In this document: one piece after another, positions 8,199 through 16,501 of the stretch
Numbering within the stretch: position 1 is the stretch's first letter
How the letters are laid out: every line of letters starts with the position of its first letter
Source of the DNA: CAZHGD01 sp964531735
GTDB lineage: Bacteria; Armatimonadota; UBA10988
Assembly (NCBI GenBank): GCA_964531735.1
Contig: CAZHGD010000025.1
Span: 1-58,616, forward strand
Length of the DNA: 58,616 bases
Reading direction: 5' to 3'
Notes under the pieces: model-generated
What the model was told of the DNA's origin: nothing
Databases searched by the model: none
Seen by the model: the letters and a program-made list of their open reading frames with translations, nothing else
Made by a program: the position numbers and the translations under genes

Positions 8199-10916
8199 AT
8201 GACGCGAGCGAACCGGTGGCTGGCAGTGCTGGTCTGGGTGGTGGCCGTGGCCGCCGCGCCGGCGGCGCCGCCGCCACGACGCGGCGACTCCGGTACCGCG
8301 GTGACCATCGACGCCGAGCGACCCGCCCAGACACTGCAGGCGATTGTCGAGCAGACCGACCGTCTGGCGGCGGCGGCACCTGCGGCGCCGGCCAAGGCCG
8401 GCACCGCGGAGGCAGCCCGCGCCCTCCTGGCCGAAGCCTCACGCCACTACTGCGCCGGCGACCGCGCGGCCCTGCGCCGCGCAGCCCTGCAGGCGCGACA
8501 GGCCGCCGAGCAGGCGCACCAGCCGCTGCTGTCGGCCATGGCCAACCTGCTGCTGCACCTGGGCAGCACCAGCACGTCGCGCGGCGCCCGCCGCGAGGCG
8601 CCGCTCGCCCTGGCGCTGGCCACCTACCAACTCCAGCACAATCAGCCCGGCGTCCAGTTGTGCCGCGCCCTGCTCGCCCGTGAGATGGCCAACCACCTGC
8701 AAACCATTGTCGGCGGCAGCGCCCCGGCGAGCGTGGCCCGGTTCATCCACGAGCACGTCAAGGCCATCGAGACCGGTCCCGCCTATCCGGTGGCCGACCT
8801 GAACGCGGCCCACGCCGCCTTGTTGGTCGCTGACCGGCTGGCCGCCATCGACACCGACGAGCGCGACGGCTCCTCGCCACTCGACCCGCGACCGTGGTAC
8901 GAACGCGCGATGCACCTGGCGCAGCGGGCGGCGCCGCAAGGCCCGCAGACCGACCGCGTGACCAGCCTGGCGGCGGCCAACCTGGCCATGCACGCGCGCC
9001 TGCGCTCGCTGCTCTCAGTCGATGCGGCGGCGCCGTCGAGCGCCGACAGCACCGCGTTCACCGACTACGACGCCCGGATGCGCGAGGCCCTGAACACCAC
9101 CCGCGACGCGCCGGCCCTGCTGATCGGCGCCACTGGACTGCTCGGCAGCCTGGATCTCTACCGGCGCCTGCTGCTCCGCCTGCCGAGCAAGCAGGTGTCT
9201 GAATCACTCACGCGCCGCGTCTTGCGCTTCACCATGGCCGTGATGCCGCTGTCCGAGCGCCCACCGCAAGGCAGTTCGGCGGCCGAGGCGCTGCTCGGCG
9301 CACCCAGCCGGCACGCACCGCAGGAGTATGGCGCCGAGGCCTGCCGCACGATGCACCGCTGGCTCGGTGGCGGCGTGCCCGACGAGCTCGGCGAGGTCAA
9401 CTCGTACCAGGACTTCGGGTTCTGGCTGTACGAGCGGACCAAAGGCATGCAGTTGGCCCGGCTGCTGGCCATGCTGACCGGCGAGGGCCGACTCAGCGGC
9501 AACGACCGGCGACGGTGGGCGGCGCTCAACGAGGAGTCCGGACAGCTCGCCCAATCGATGGTGCGCCTCGCCATGGCCCAAGTGCCCGAGCGTCGGGCCG
9601 AGACCAAGGCCGGCAAGGAAGGCCGGCCGCGCCACCGCACCGAGCCGGTGCGCCCGCTGCGAGACTCGGAGGTGGTCAAACGCTACCACCAGGTGCGCCG
9701 CGAGCAGCTCGCCTTGGAACTGGGCAACGACGAGGACGCGCGCATCACCGCCGGCGTGCTCGACCAGGGCCTGAACGGCGCCGCCGCGCAGCAGATGCTT
9801 CAGTCGCCGCGGAGCGCCATCGTGGCCCTGGGCTACGACTGGGCGTTCGTGGTCACGCGCCAGGGGTTGCAGTGGCGCTACCCCGACCCGAAGGTCCCGG
9901 CCGTGAAGCTGATGCGACAGATTGGCACCATCGGCGATCTGCAAGTGCCCGCCAAGCAGCGGCTCGAGACTGCCCAGGCGCTCTACGACGTGTACCTGCG
10001 TCCGCTGGAGGCCGACCTGAAGGGCGTTGACCGGCTGCTCGTCGTACCCGAAGGGCCAGTGGCCTGCCTGCCGCTCGAGGCCCTCGTCGCCGGCCGCCGC
10101 GACGGGGCATCAGGAGCGCCGAATGACTGGGCGACGGCGCGGTTCTTCGGCGACAACCATGCGGTCGAGTACGTGCCCTCGCTGACCATGAGCGCGGTGG
10201 CGCGCCAGCGCAGCCGCGGCATCAGCCGGCAGGTCAGCAAGCAGCTACTGGCCATCGGCGATCCCAAGCTGGGCAACGATGTCGAGGTCGGTACCGAATC
10301 GCAGCGCTTCGTGCTGGTGCCCAGCCGCGGCGGCACCGAGAACGAACTGCTCCGGCTGCCATTCACCGGCCTGGAAGCCAAGACCGCGGTCGAGGAGGTG
10401 GGCGCGGCCCGCTCCACGCTACTGCTTGGCGAAGCGGCCAACGAACCCGCCGTGCGGCGCGAACTGCCGCTGCACCAGATGCTGCACTTCGCCACCCATG
10501 GCGTGCTGGGTAACGACCGCGACCCGCTCGGGTCGGGCCTGCTGCTCAGTCCGGACACCTCCGGCAAGGCGGGCTTGCTGACTGCGCGTGAGGTCTACGG
10601 CATGAAGCTGCCGGCCCGTTTGGCCGTGCTCTCGGCCTGCGACACAGCGGCGGGCAAGGTCCGCTTCGTCAGCGGCGGGGTCACCAGCCTGGCGGGTGCT
10701 TTCCTCTACGCCGGAGTGCCGTCGGTGGTGGCCACCCTCTGGCCGGTGGACGATGAGGCCACCGCGGCCTTCATGCGGCGGTTCTATCAACACGACGTGC
10801 GCCATCCGGGCGACGTCGCCGTGGCGTTGCAGTCGGCCCGGCAGTCGCTGCGCAGCGAAGCGGGCGGCAAGTGGTCCGACCCGTACTACTGGGCCGGCTT
10901 CCTGGCCTTCCACTAG
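8199..10916 (+). CDS. Secreted CHAT-domain (caspase-like) protein with TPR-like helical region
   Basis: A 905-residue protein. Residues 1-24 form a signal peptide (MTRANRWLAVLVWVVAVAAAPAA). Most of the chain is alpha-helical and Ala/Leu-rich, consistent with degenerate TPR repeats. The C-terminal third is a CHAT domain of the caspase clan: LHFATHGVLGN with catalytic His767, and AVLSACDTAAG with catalytic Cys814. The GGVTSLAGAFLYAGVPSVVATLWPVDD and WAGFLAFH hallmarks follow. Known of family: CHAT proteases include the effector TPR-CHAT of type III-E CRISPR and many uncharacterised secreted TPR-CHAT proteins. The export signal argues for an envelope or periplasmic role here. Its TAG stop overlaps by two bases the stop of the convergent lasso B2 gene. 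Confidence 0.9.
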   Translation: MTRANRWLAVLVWVVAVAAAPAAPPPRRGDSGTAVTIDAERPAQTLQAIVEQTDRLAAAAPAAPAKAGTAEAARALLAEASRHYCAGDRAALRRAALQARQAAEQAHQPLLSAMANLLLHLGSTSTSRGARREAPLALALATYQLQHNQPGVQLCRALLAREMANHLQTIVGGSAPASVARFIHEHVKAIETGPAYPVADLNAAHAALLVADRLAAIDTDERDGSSPLDPRPWYERAMHLAQRAAPQGPQTDRVTSLAAANLAMHARLRSLLSVDAAAPSSADSTAFTDYDARMREALNTTRDAPALLIGATGLLGSLDLYRRLLLRLPSKQVSESLTRRVLRFTMAVMPLSERPPQGSSAAEALLGAPSRHAPQEYGAEACRTMHRWLGGGVPDELGEVNSYQDFGFWLYERTKGMQLARLLAMLTGEGRLSGNDRRRWAALNEESGQLAQSMVRLAMAQVPERRAETKAGKEGRPRHRTEPVRPLRDSEVVKRYHQVRREQLALELGNDEDARITAGVLDQGLNGAAAQQMLQSPRSAIVALGYDWAFVVTRQGLQWRYPDPKVPAVKLMRQIGTIGDLQVPAKQRLETAQALYDVYLRPLEADLKGVDRLLVVPEGPVACLPLEALVAGRRDGASGAPNDWATARFFGDNHAVEYVPSLTMSAVARQRSRGISRQVSKQLLAIGDPKLGNDVEVGTESQRFVLVPSRGGTENELLRLPFTGLEAKTAVEEVGAARSTLLLGEAANEPAVRRELPLHQMLHFATHGVLGNDRDPLGSGLLLSPDTSGKAGLLTAREVYGMKLPARLAVLSACDTAAGKVRFVSGGVTSLAGAFLYAGVPSVVATLWPVDDEATAAFMRRFYQHDVRHPGDVAVALQSARQSLRSEAGGKWSDPYYWAGFLAFH

Positions 10917-11365
10917 CCCGCATCGGCGTCCGGCCAGGCATAGCTGGCGATGGGCGCGAAGCCCTCCTGGCCGCCCTCGCCGGTCACGATGAGCGCTGCA
11001 CACCGCACCCAGGCATGGGCCGCCAAAGTGCCGGTAGCGGTCCGGACGCCGAGGTACAGAGTGGCCGGTACGCGGCGCCGGCGGAGCATCGCCATCGCCG
11101 CCAGCGCCTGCGCCAGGCAGGTACCGAACTTCGGCGCGCGAACGGCCACCGCCCGCACCGCCCAACCGACGCGGGCTGCGACACCGGTGGCCGCGTCCGG
11201 CGGATCGCCCACAGTCTCGCCCAACCGCAGGTGCAGCCGGTCCGCCAGACGGGCGAACGGCAGCCAGGCAAGGGCCAGCCGCCAACAGACCATCGCGGCC
11301 AGCGCTTCGAGCAGCAGGCGCCGGTCGCGCCAAGCCAGCCCGCGCCAGCGCCGGAGGTCAGTCAT
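10913..11365 (-). CDS. Lasso peptide biosynthesis B2 protein (transglutaminase-like leader peptidase)
   Basis: 150 residues, the usual length of stand-alone B2 proteins. The Cys protease core is APKFGTCLAQALAAMAML (Cys83) followed by GTLAAHAWVRC (His117). The family's third residue, Asp, is expected about 12 positions after the His; here Gly129-Glu130 occupies that area, so Glu may substitute. Role: removes the leader from the lasso precursor with the help of B1. ATG 11365 overlaps the end of B1 by 8 bases, implying translational coupling. It is the last gene of the minus-strand run and is convergent with the CHAT gene, sharing stop-codon bases. Confidence 0.88.
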   Translation of the reverse strand: MTDLRRWRGLAWRDRRLLLEALAAMVCWRLALAWLPFARLADRLHLRLGETVGDPPDAATGVAARVGWAVRAVAVRAPKFGTCLAQALAAMAMLRRRRVPATLYLGVRTATGTLAAHAWVRCAALIVTGEGGQEGFAPIASYAWPDADAG

Positions 11366-11642
11366 GGGCCAGGGCGATGAGTCCGCCGTCGACCAGCTCG
11401 CCGAGGAACGCCAGCACATCGTTGGCGATGGCCTGTGGCTCGCCGTCGTACTCGTCACCCAGACGAGCACACAGCTCGGACACGGTCATCGTCCGTTCGA
11501 GTAGTTCCCAGACGCGGCGGCCGATGGAGTCGAGCGCGGTGTAGCAGTCGCTCCGCGGATCCATGATGACCAGATCATCATCGACGGCGGCCGTCAACAC
11601 CAGCTCGCTCCGCGCCACGCGCGAAGTCATTGCCACGGCCAC
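11358..11642 (-). CDS. Lasso peptide B1 protein: PqqD-like RiPP recognition element
   Basis: A 94-residue PqqD-fold protein. Seen: an N-terminal beta region (ARSELVLTAAVDDDLVIMD), the family-typical YTALDSIGRRVWELLE, then a winged-helix tail (TVSELCARLGDEYDGEPQAI, DVLAFLGELVDGGLIAL). Role: binds the precursor leader and delivers it to B2. Start: GTG 11642 has GGAGG 8 bases upstream and is preferred; ATG 11630 is the alternative. It lies 22 bases downstream of the precursor gene and overlaps B2 by 8 bases. Together with B2 and the cyclase this defines a split-B lasso system. Confidence 0.88.
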   Translation of the reverse strand: MAVAMTSRVARSELVLTAAVDDDLVIMDPRSDCYTALDSIGRRVWELLERTMTVSELCARLGDEYDGEPQAIANDVLAFLGELVDGGLIALAHD

Positions 11643-11664
11643 CGGAGCGACCTCCCTCGACGAC

Positions 11665-11865
11665 TCAGGGCCACGGGCCCGGCGTCGCCGGACCGGTCTG
11701 CATGGCTCCGTCCATGCCGGCGCCACTACCGTTCATGGTCCGACGGATGCGCAGGCGGCGAATCTCCGGCCGGTGCCAGGCCGGCCGCGCCGCCACTGGC
11801 GTAAGCCCGCCTACTGCCGCGGTGGTACCTGCTCGATGAGACGGCGAGCGACTTCCTGTTGCCAT
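11665..11865 (-). CDS. Candidate lasso peptide precursor (A), 66 residues
   Basis: A small gene between sulfotransferase and B1. ATG 11865 has GGGGAG about 6 bases upstream and a TGCTATCAT extended -10 just before that. The leader contains AWHRPEIRRLRIRRT (29-43), which fits the lasso leader pattern Y-x2-P-x-L...T with Trp30 for Tyr, Pro33, Ile35 and Thr43. With Thr as penultimate leader residue the core starts at Asn45 and Asp52 is position 8. If the core starts at Gly46, Asp52 is position 7. Either could form the macrolactam ring. The tail (residues 53-66) is rich in Gly/Pro/Thr and ends PGPWP. Known: lasso cores usually start with Gly, Ala, Ser or Cys and close on Asp/Glu 7-9. That this is the substrate of the flanking enzymes is inference from position and motifs. 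Confidence 0.68.
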   Translation of the reverse strand: MATGSRSPSHRAGTTAAVGGLTPVAARPAWHRPEIRRLRIRRTMNGSGAGMDGAMQTGPATPGPWP

Positions 11866-11883
11866 CACCACTCCCCGTCCGGC

Positions 11884-11910
11884 ATGATAGCACAGACGGA
11901 CTAACGACAA
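11884..11910 (-). promoter_or_regulatory. Putative promoter for the lasso precursor gene
   Basis: On the minus strand TTGTCG (11910-11905), a 15-base spacer and TATCAT (11889-11884), preceded by TG one base upstream of the -10 (extended -10 type). The start would fall about 11-13 bases before the precursor ATG. A weak hairpin CCCTCA/TGAGGG (11911-11928) separates it from the sulfotransferase stop. This would allow extra precursor mRNA relative to the enzymes. Confidence 0.45.
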
Positions 11911-11972
11911 CCCTCACCAACCTGAGGGAATCTCTCACGGATTCACGTCGACCGCCACGCAACCGTGGCAGT

Positions 11973-12833
11973 TCACCGCGGCCGGCCCTGCCCATCGACA
12001 TAGCCGAAACGCCGCATGACATCGACGTGCATCGCCACCAGGCGCGCGACCTGGGGCTCCGGCAGTTCGTCACGCCAGGCGCCGCTCTGCCCGCGGCGGA
12101 AGAAGCGCCCCGGAGCAGCGGCTGACTGTTCGCCAAAGCCGCGCTCGCGCTCCTGCCGCTGCAACTGCGCGAAACTCGACCAGGCCACCGCCCGCTCCAG
12201 TCGCTCCGAGTCCACCGTGTGCCCCAGGAAGCCGACCAGACCAGCCAGGACCGCCGCCGCGTCGCCGAGCAGGTCCTCGTAGCGCACCACATGGACCGGC
12301 AGCCCGGACTCGTCCACCCAACTCCGCACGTGCTGGCTCCAAGTGCCCAGCCACTGCGGAAGCTGTTCGGCCACACCATGATCGGAGACGCTGACCGTGT
12401 GCGCCGGGTTACATAGCGCCGCGACAGCCTCCTCGCCGGCCAGGCCCCAGTGGTGCGCGTAGGAGACCGCCACGTCGAGCGGGTTGCGGACGATGTAGAC
12501 CGCGCCGGCGGTAATGTCGCGCGGGAACAGCGGCTGGCCGTCGGGCAACCGGCGCCAGGCGTCATGCACCTTGACCCACGGCGTCGTGGTCTCTCGGCGG
12601 GCGTGGTACCGATAGGTCGCCGGTCGCAGGCGCAGTACCAGATCGTCCGGCAAGGCGCTCGCCTCCACGCCGGCGGCCTCGTCGAACAGCTCGCGCGAAC
12701 TCGCGATGGACCAGCGACCCAGGGCGTTGATGTCCGCCGGTTCGGTGTTCTGACGCAGCGCGTTGGCCAGCAACACCCGGACCCAGGTGTTGCCCGACTT
12801 GGGATATGAGGCCAGCCAGACCACGTCAGCCAA
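11973..12833 (-). CDS. PAPS-dependent sulfotransferase in the lasso cluster
   Basis: 286 residues. The 5'-phosphosulfate loop is WLASYPKSGNTWVRVLL (residues 6-22). The 3'-phosphate-binding motif is VYIVRNPLDVAVSYAHHW. Near the C-terminus ERGFGEQSAAAPGRFFRRGQ resembles the usual late RxGxxG PAPS-binding element. Role: transfer of sulfonate from PAPS to a hydroxyl or amine. Start: TTG 12833 has GGAGG 6 bases upstream and overlaps the preceding kinase gene by 8 bases; an internal GTG at 12824 is an alternative. Its position directly before the precursor gene suggests that the lasso peptide is the acceptor, but a lipid or glycan acceptor cannot be excluded. Confidence 0.87.
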   Translation of the reverse strand: MADVVWLASYPKSGNTWVRVLLANALRQNTEPADINALGRWSIASSRELFDEAAGVEASALPDDLVLRLRPATYRYHARRETTTPWVKVHDAWRRLPDGQPLFPRDITAGAVYIVRNPLDVAVSYAHHWGLAGEEAVAALCNPAHTVSVSDHGVAEQLPQWLGTWSQHVRSWVDESGLPVHVVRYEDLLGDAAAVLAGLVGFLGHTVDSERLERAVAWSSFAQLQRQERERGFGEQSAAAPGRFFRRGQSGAWRDELPEPQVARLVAMHVDVMRRFGYVDGQGRPR

Positions 12834-13713
12834 GCAGCGCCTCCACCACCTGGTCGGCCGTCCAGCGCCCCGGCGGCCGCTGGATACGGAACACCTCGAC
12901 CGACTGGCTCAGCGACGAGAGCAACGCGAACTGCCCGGCGGACTCACCGGGAGGCAACGGTCCGAAAGCAGATTCCTGCACCGCCGCGAACTTGTCCACG
13001 CCAGCCAGTCGGGCCACGGTGACCGCCCCGCTGGCCACCGGTTCGAGCAGGTACAGCGCTCGTAGCGGCGCCGCGCCGGTAGCCAGCGCCTCGCGCATCG
13101 GCACCGCTAGCTTGCCCCCACGGTATGGGTGGGCCGCACCGGCCCGCGGATCGGTGCCCAGCCGCGCCGCGGCGTCGTGACACAGGCCGACCTGCGTCGC
13201 CCCGGGCAGCACGTCGAGACCACCGTCGGCCCGCCGTCGCACCGCGGTCACGTCGTCGGCCAGCATGGCGCAGCCGCGAGCGACCAGGCCGCACAGGGCG
13301 GTCGACTTGCCCGCGCCGGACCAACCGCTCACCACCACCGCGCCGCCGGGTGTCGCCGCCGACGCCGCGTGGAGTACCAGCAGTCCGCGGTGGCGCAGGA
13401 TGGCCGCCAGCACGGTATCGACGAAGTGGAAGGCCAACAGCGGCTCGTGGCAGTCGGCTGCCCGCTGCAGGTCGACGCGGTCACCACCCTCGACGAGGAA
13501 CCGGCCCGCCCGGGAACCGGCCCGAAGCAGGTACCGGCCGGCCGTCGCTTGCCAGTTCGGCCCCTCGACCAGCGCCGCCTCGAGCCGCGTGGGCACCGCC
13601 CGCTCCACCACGCTGACGTCGGCGCGCTCGGCGCCCTCGGCCGTGAGCAGCGCCGGGCAGGCGAACGGCAGCCGAATCACCAGACCGTAGGCGCGGTACC
13701 AGTAGTCGGTCAT
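12826..13713 (-). CDS. HPr kinase-like protein 2 of the lasso cluster
   Basis: 295 residues. The C-terminal HprK-like ATPase domain has the P-loop VVSGWSGAGKSTALCGLV (Walker A residues 130-138) and the HprK-type acidic pair in CAMLADDVTAV about 15 residues later. The N-terminal ~100 residues (YWYRAYGLVIRLPF...) form the extra domain typical of HprK-related kinases in RiPP clusters. Known of family: in paeninodin-type lasso clusters such kinases phosphorylate the C-terminal Ser of the precursor. ATG 13713 overlaps the stop of kinase 1 (ATGA); its own end overlaps the sulfotransferase start. It is related to, but clearly divergent from, kinase 1. Confidence 0.83.
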   Translation of the reverse strand: MTDYWYRAYGLVIRLPFACPALLTAEGAERADVSVVERAVPTRLEAALVEGPNWQATAGRYLLRAGSRAGRFLVEGGDRVDLQRAADCHEPLLAFHFVDTVLAAILRHRGLLVLHAASAATPGGAVVVSGWSGAGKSTALCGLVARGCAMLADDVTAVRRRADGGLDVLPGATQVGLCHDAAARLGTDPRAGAAHPYRGGKLAVPMREALATGAAPLRALYLLEPVASGAVTVARLAGVDKFAAVQESAFGPLPPGESAGQFALLSSLSQSVEVFRIQRPPGRWTADQVVEALLG

Positions 13714-14510
13714 GGCAGGTCCGCCACCCAGTCGGCCAGAGCGGCCACCGACCAGCGCCCGCGCGGACGCCGCAGCCGCCAGACCGGCACCGCGCCACCC
13801 ACCGCGGCGGCCCACCGGAACAACACGCCCCGGTCCAGCAGCACGTCGGCGACCTGCGTGTTGTAGCAGGCTCGCACCAGCGCATCGAAGGCGGCCACGC
13901 CCGACAGACGGTCGGCGGCCGGCTCGGTGCCGGACCTGCGGCCCAGCCACACCACCGCCCGCAGCGGCGCCGCGGCCACTTGCTCCGCACCGCTCGCCCA
14001 CGGCACGGCCGTGGGTTCGTCAGGTTGGCGCCAACCCAGTCGATCGGCGGCGTCGGCACACAGCCACAAACGGTCGCCGCTCCCGCCCACCCGCGCGGCG
14101 CCGTCAACGACGGTGACCACGGCCAAGTCGTCGGCCACGAAGCGCCAGCCGCGCTGCAGCAGGGCCGCCACCAATGTCGACTTGCCGGCACTGGAATCGC
14201 CGGTCACCAGCACCGCGCCGGCCGGTCCCGCGGCAGCCGCGGCGTGCAGGGCCACGTGTTCGTGGAGATAGAGCCAGGCTGCCAGAGGGGTCATCGCGGC
14301 CAGCCGGGCCACCAGTTGCGGATCGGCGCCCGGCTCGGCGTCCACGGTCAGACCGGGGCCCAGGCCGGCGTGGTAGCGGGCCACGCCAGGCACGCTCAGC
14401 CGGAAGGCGTCCGGCGAGGCCTGCCAGAGCGCGCCCTCAACGAGCGGCCCACTCAGACGGGCCGGTACCGGCCCATGCGCAGTCACTGCGCCAGTCCACG
14501 ACCCACGCAA
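13710..14510 (-). CDS. HPr kinase-like protein 1 of the lasso cluster
   Basis: 266 residues. Walker A is LVTGDSSAGKSTLVAALL (about 102-119), then an acidic pair in WRFVADDLAVV, as in HprK-type kinases that use the P-loop of the PEPCK-like fold. The N-terminal part (GPLVEGALWQASPDAFRLSV) matches the same region of kinase 2 in style, pointing to duplication. The start is TTG 14510, chosen because GGGAG lies 6 bases upstream; no ATG is available in frame nearby. Substrate is inferred to be the precursor peptide. Two such kinases in one cluster are unusual; one may be a scaffold or act on another target. Confidence 0.78.
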   Translation of the reverse strand: MRGSWTGAVTAHGPVPARLSGPLVEGALWQASPDAFRLSVPGVARYHAGLGPGLTVDAEPGADPQLVARLAAMTPLAAWLYLHEHVALHAAAAAGPAGAVLVTGDSSAGKSTLVAALLQRGWRFVADDLAVVTVVDGAARVGGSGDRLWLCADAADRLGWRQPDEPTAVPWASGAEQVAAAPLRAVVWLGRRSGTEPAADRLSGVAAFDALVRACYNTQVADVLLDRGVLFRWAAAVGGAVPVWRLRRPRGRWSVAALADWVADLP

Positions 14511-14584
14511 CCCGGACTCCCTACCAGTCGGCGTTCACCGTTGACCGGCACTATCCTCTGGCCGACCGCGGCGCCACTCGCTGT

Positions 14585-16501
14585 TCAGGTCGGCGTCGAG
14601 CCGTGGTGCCACTCGTTGACGAACAGCCCAGCCATCAGCCCGCGCATCAGCACCGCGCCGGCCTCGAGGTACGCCCGTGGGGTGTCCTCCGAACGAACGC
14701 GTTGCCACGCCAGCGCCAGTCGCTCGCTATCCAGGTAGTCGGCGGCCGGACCGGCGGCCACGGCCGCCAGCGCGGCCGCCACCTGATCGCCCGCTGCACG
14801 CAGCCGCGGCACGAGGTCACCGGCCTGCCGGCCGCGGCGGCGGCACAGCCGGACCTCGTCCGGCAGTCGGTCCGCCATCGCGGCCCGCACCACCCAGCGG
14901 TCGAGACCCGTCGCCGGATCGATGAACACGCGGTCAGGGATCGACAACGCGAATCGCAACACCCGCGGATCGGCGGTGGGATCCACGATCTGCGCGCCCG
15001 TCGCCGCGCCCACTTCGGCCCAGATGGCGCCGACCAGGCTCTGGCCCAGCCCGAGGATGCGCGCCCGCCGCTCCATCGGGCCCCGCGGCGCCTGAGTCAG
15101 CGGGTCGGCCAACTGCTGCTCCCACAGCCGCAATCGCTCCGCCAGCCGCGGGTTGATGGCCGACAGGGCACCATACTCGTGTCCAGGCCGCGTGCGCCGG
15201 TGCTTCAGCCACGACCGCGCGGCCAGCGGCAGGCGCCGCTTCACCGCGGCGGCCAGCGCCCGCGGTTGCCCTCGCAGCCAGCCCTGCCAGCCCTGGTGCC
15301 GCACGCGGACCCACCACGGCTGCGAATGCGGCTCGCCCGTCCAGGACCAGCCGGCGTTGCCCAGTTGCCCGGTCAGGACCAGCCGCGCGCCGGCTGCGGC
15401 CGCTTGCTCGAACAGCTCGGCCATCCAGTAGTAGTTGCCAGCGGCATGGCCCGGCTCGCCATGGACGCGCAGCGCCCAGGCGACCCCTTCCAGCGGACCG
15501 TAACGCCGGCCCGGCACCTCGCGCAGATCGATATTGCCGGCCGCGCTCGCCATCGCGCAGGCATGCGGCAGCTCGTCGCCAAAGCCCGACCCGCAATAGG
15601 CCGACGGGTCGGCGATCGGCACCGCGGTGTAGGCGGTCAGCCGACCACCTCGCTCGCGCAACGCGAGCGCCGCGGTGGCCGTCACCGCCCCCGAGTCCAG
15701 ACCACCGCTCAGCGTGGCGGCGACCCGGCCGTCGGTCCGCAGCCGCGAGCGCACCGCGGCGTCGAACACCTCGCGCAGACCCTCGGCGTACTCCTCGCGC
15801 CGGCGCAGGCGCAGCAGCGGCGTGTCGGCCAGACGCTCGTAGCGGTGCGACGCAACACCCGTGGCCGTCGCCGTCACCACGTGGCCGGGCGGCACGCGTC
15901 GAATCGCCTGACAGGCGGTCCGTGCGCCTTGCGGGTCTGGCCAGACGACCAGCACCTGCGCCACGAACAGGTCATCCAGCGCGCGCGGCACTGCCTCGAG
16001 CGCCAGCAGCGCGCGGCGATCGCTGGCAAACGCGACCTGGTGCTCGTCGTGGTGGTAGTACAGACTGGTGTTGCCCAGCACGTCGCGGGCCAGAACCAGC
16101 CGCTGCTCCGATGGATGCCAGGCCGCGAAAGCCCAGTCACCCAGCAGGTGCTCGGCACACCGCGCGCCCCAGCGACGGTAGGCCAGGCGGACCAGATCAC
16201 CGTCTGCCAAGGCGCCCAACTCGGCGAGCGGCAGACCCAGTTCGCGGGCCAGCTCGTCGCGGTAGTCCAGCCGGGCCGCGCTGGTGATGACCCAGCCGGC
16301 CTCCTGGTCGACGGCCGGTTGGGCTTCGAGACGGTCTTCGACGGTGCCGTAGGTGCGCGCCTGCCCCAGCGCGGCTTCGCCGTGGAGCCAGACACCGCAG
16401 CCGTCGCGCGCCCAGGCGGACACGGCCGCCCGCATGGCGTCGAGATCGCCCGCGTCGGCTGGGCGCCGGCGCCAGTGCACCAGGCCGAAGACACCGCTCA
16501 C
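14585..16501 (-). CDS. Lasso peptide cyclase (C protein, asparagine-synthetase-like)
   Basis: 638 residues, normal for McjC-type enzymes. The N-terminal glutaminase-like domain (SGVFGLVHWRR, AWVITSAARLDYRDELAREL, ADGDLVRLAYRRWG) lacks the Cys2 nucleophile of true AsnB, as expected for a lasso cyclase. The synthetase domain has the PP-loop VAATLSGGLDSGAVTATAAL (SGGLDS near residue 264). Downstream elements (VLTGQLGNAGWSW, DEVRLCRRRGRQAGD) follow the AsnB layout. Role: adenylates the ring Asp/Glu and forms the isopeptide bond with the core N-terminus. The start is GTG 16501, overlapping the upstream glycosidase stop by 4 bases. A 74-base gap separates it from kinase 1. Confidence 0.88.
   Translation of the reverse strand: MSGVFGLVHWRRRPADAGDLDAMRAAVSAWARDGCGVWLHGEAALGQARTYGTVEDRLEAQPAVDQEAGWVITSAARLDYRDELARELGLPLAELGALADGDLVRLAYRRWGARCAEHLLGDWAFAAWHPSEQRLVLARDVLGNTSLYYHHDEHQVAFASDRRALLALEAVPRALDDLFVAQVLVVWPDPQGARTACQAIRRVPPGHVVTATATGVASHRYERLADTPLLRLRRREEYAEGLREVFDAAVRSRLRTDGRVAATLSGGLDSGAVTATAALALRERGGRLTAYTAVPIADPSAYCGSGFGDELPHACAMASAAGNIDLREVPGRRYGPLEGVAWALRVHGEPGHAAGNYYWMAELFEQAAAAGARLVLTGQLGNAGWSWTGEPHSQPWWVRVRHQGWQGWLRGQPRALAAAVKRRLPLAARSWLKHRRTRPGHEYGALSAINPRLAERLRLWEQQLADPLTQAPRGPMERRARILGLGQSLVGAIWAEVGAATGAQIVDPTADPRVLRFALSIPDRVFIDPATGLDRWVVRAAMADRLPDEVRLCRRRGRQAGDLVPRLRAAGDQVAAALAAVAAGPAADYLDSERLALAWQRVRSEDTPRAYLEAGAVLMRGLMAGLFVNEWHHGSTPT

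Noticed and set aside
8199..10916. Type III-E CRISPR TPR-CHAT effector
   Set aside because: The CHAT protein has a signal peptide and no CRISPR array or gRAMP/Cas7-11 gene is nearby, so it is a generic secreted TPR-CHAT protein.
12826..14001. Longer version of kinase 2 (391 residues)
   Set aside because: The first 96 residues are antisense-like, Gly/Arg-rich and overlap the end of kinase 1 in another frame. ATG 13713 with an ATGA junction fits the family start.
14585..16501. Ordinary asparagine synthetase (AsnB)
   Set aside because: The N-terminal nucleophile Cys2 is absent and the gene is linked to B1, B2 and a precursor, so it is the lasso cyclase.
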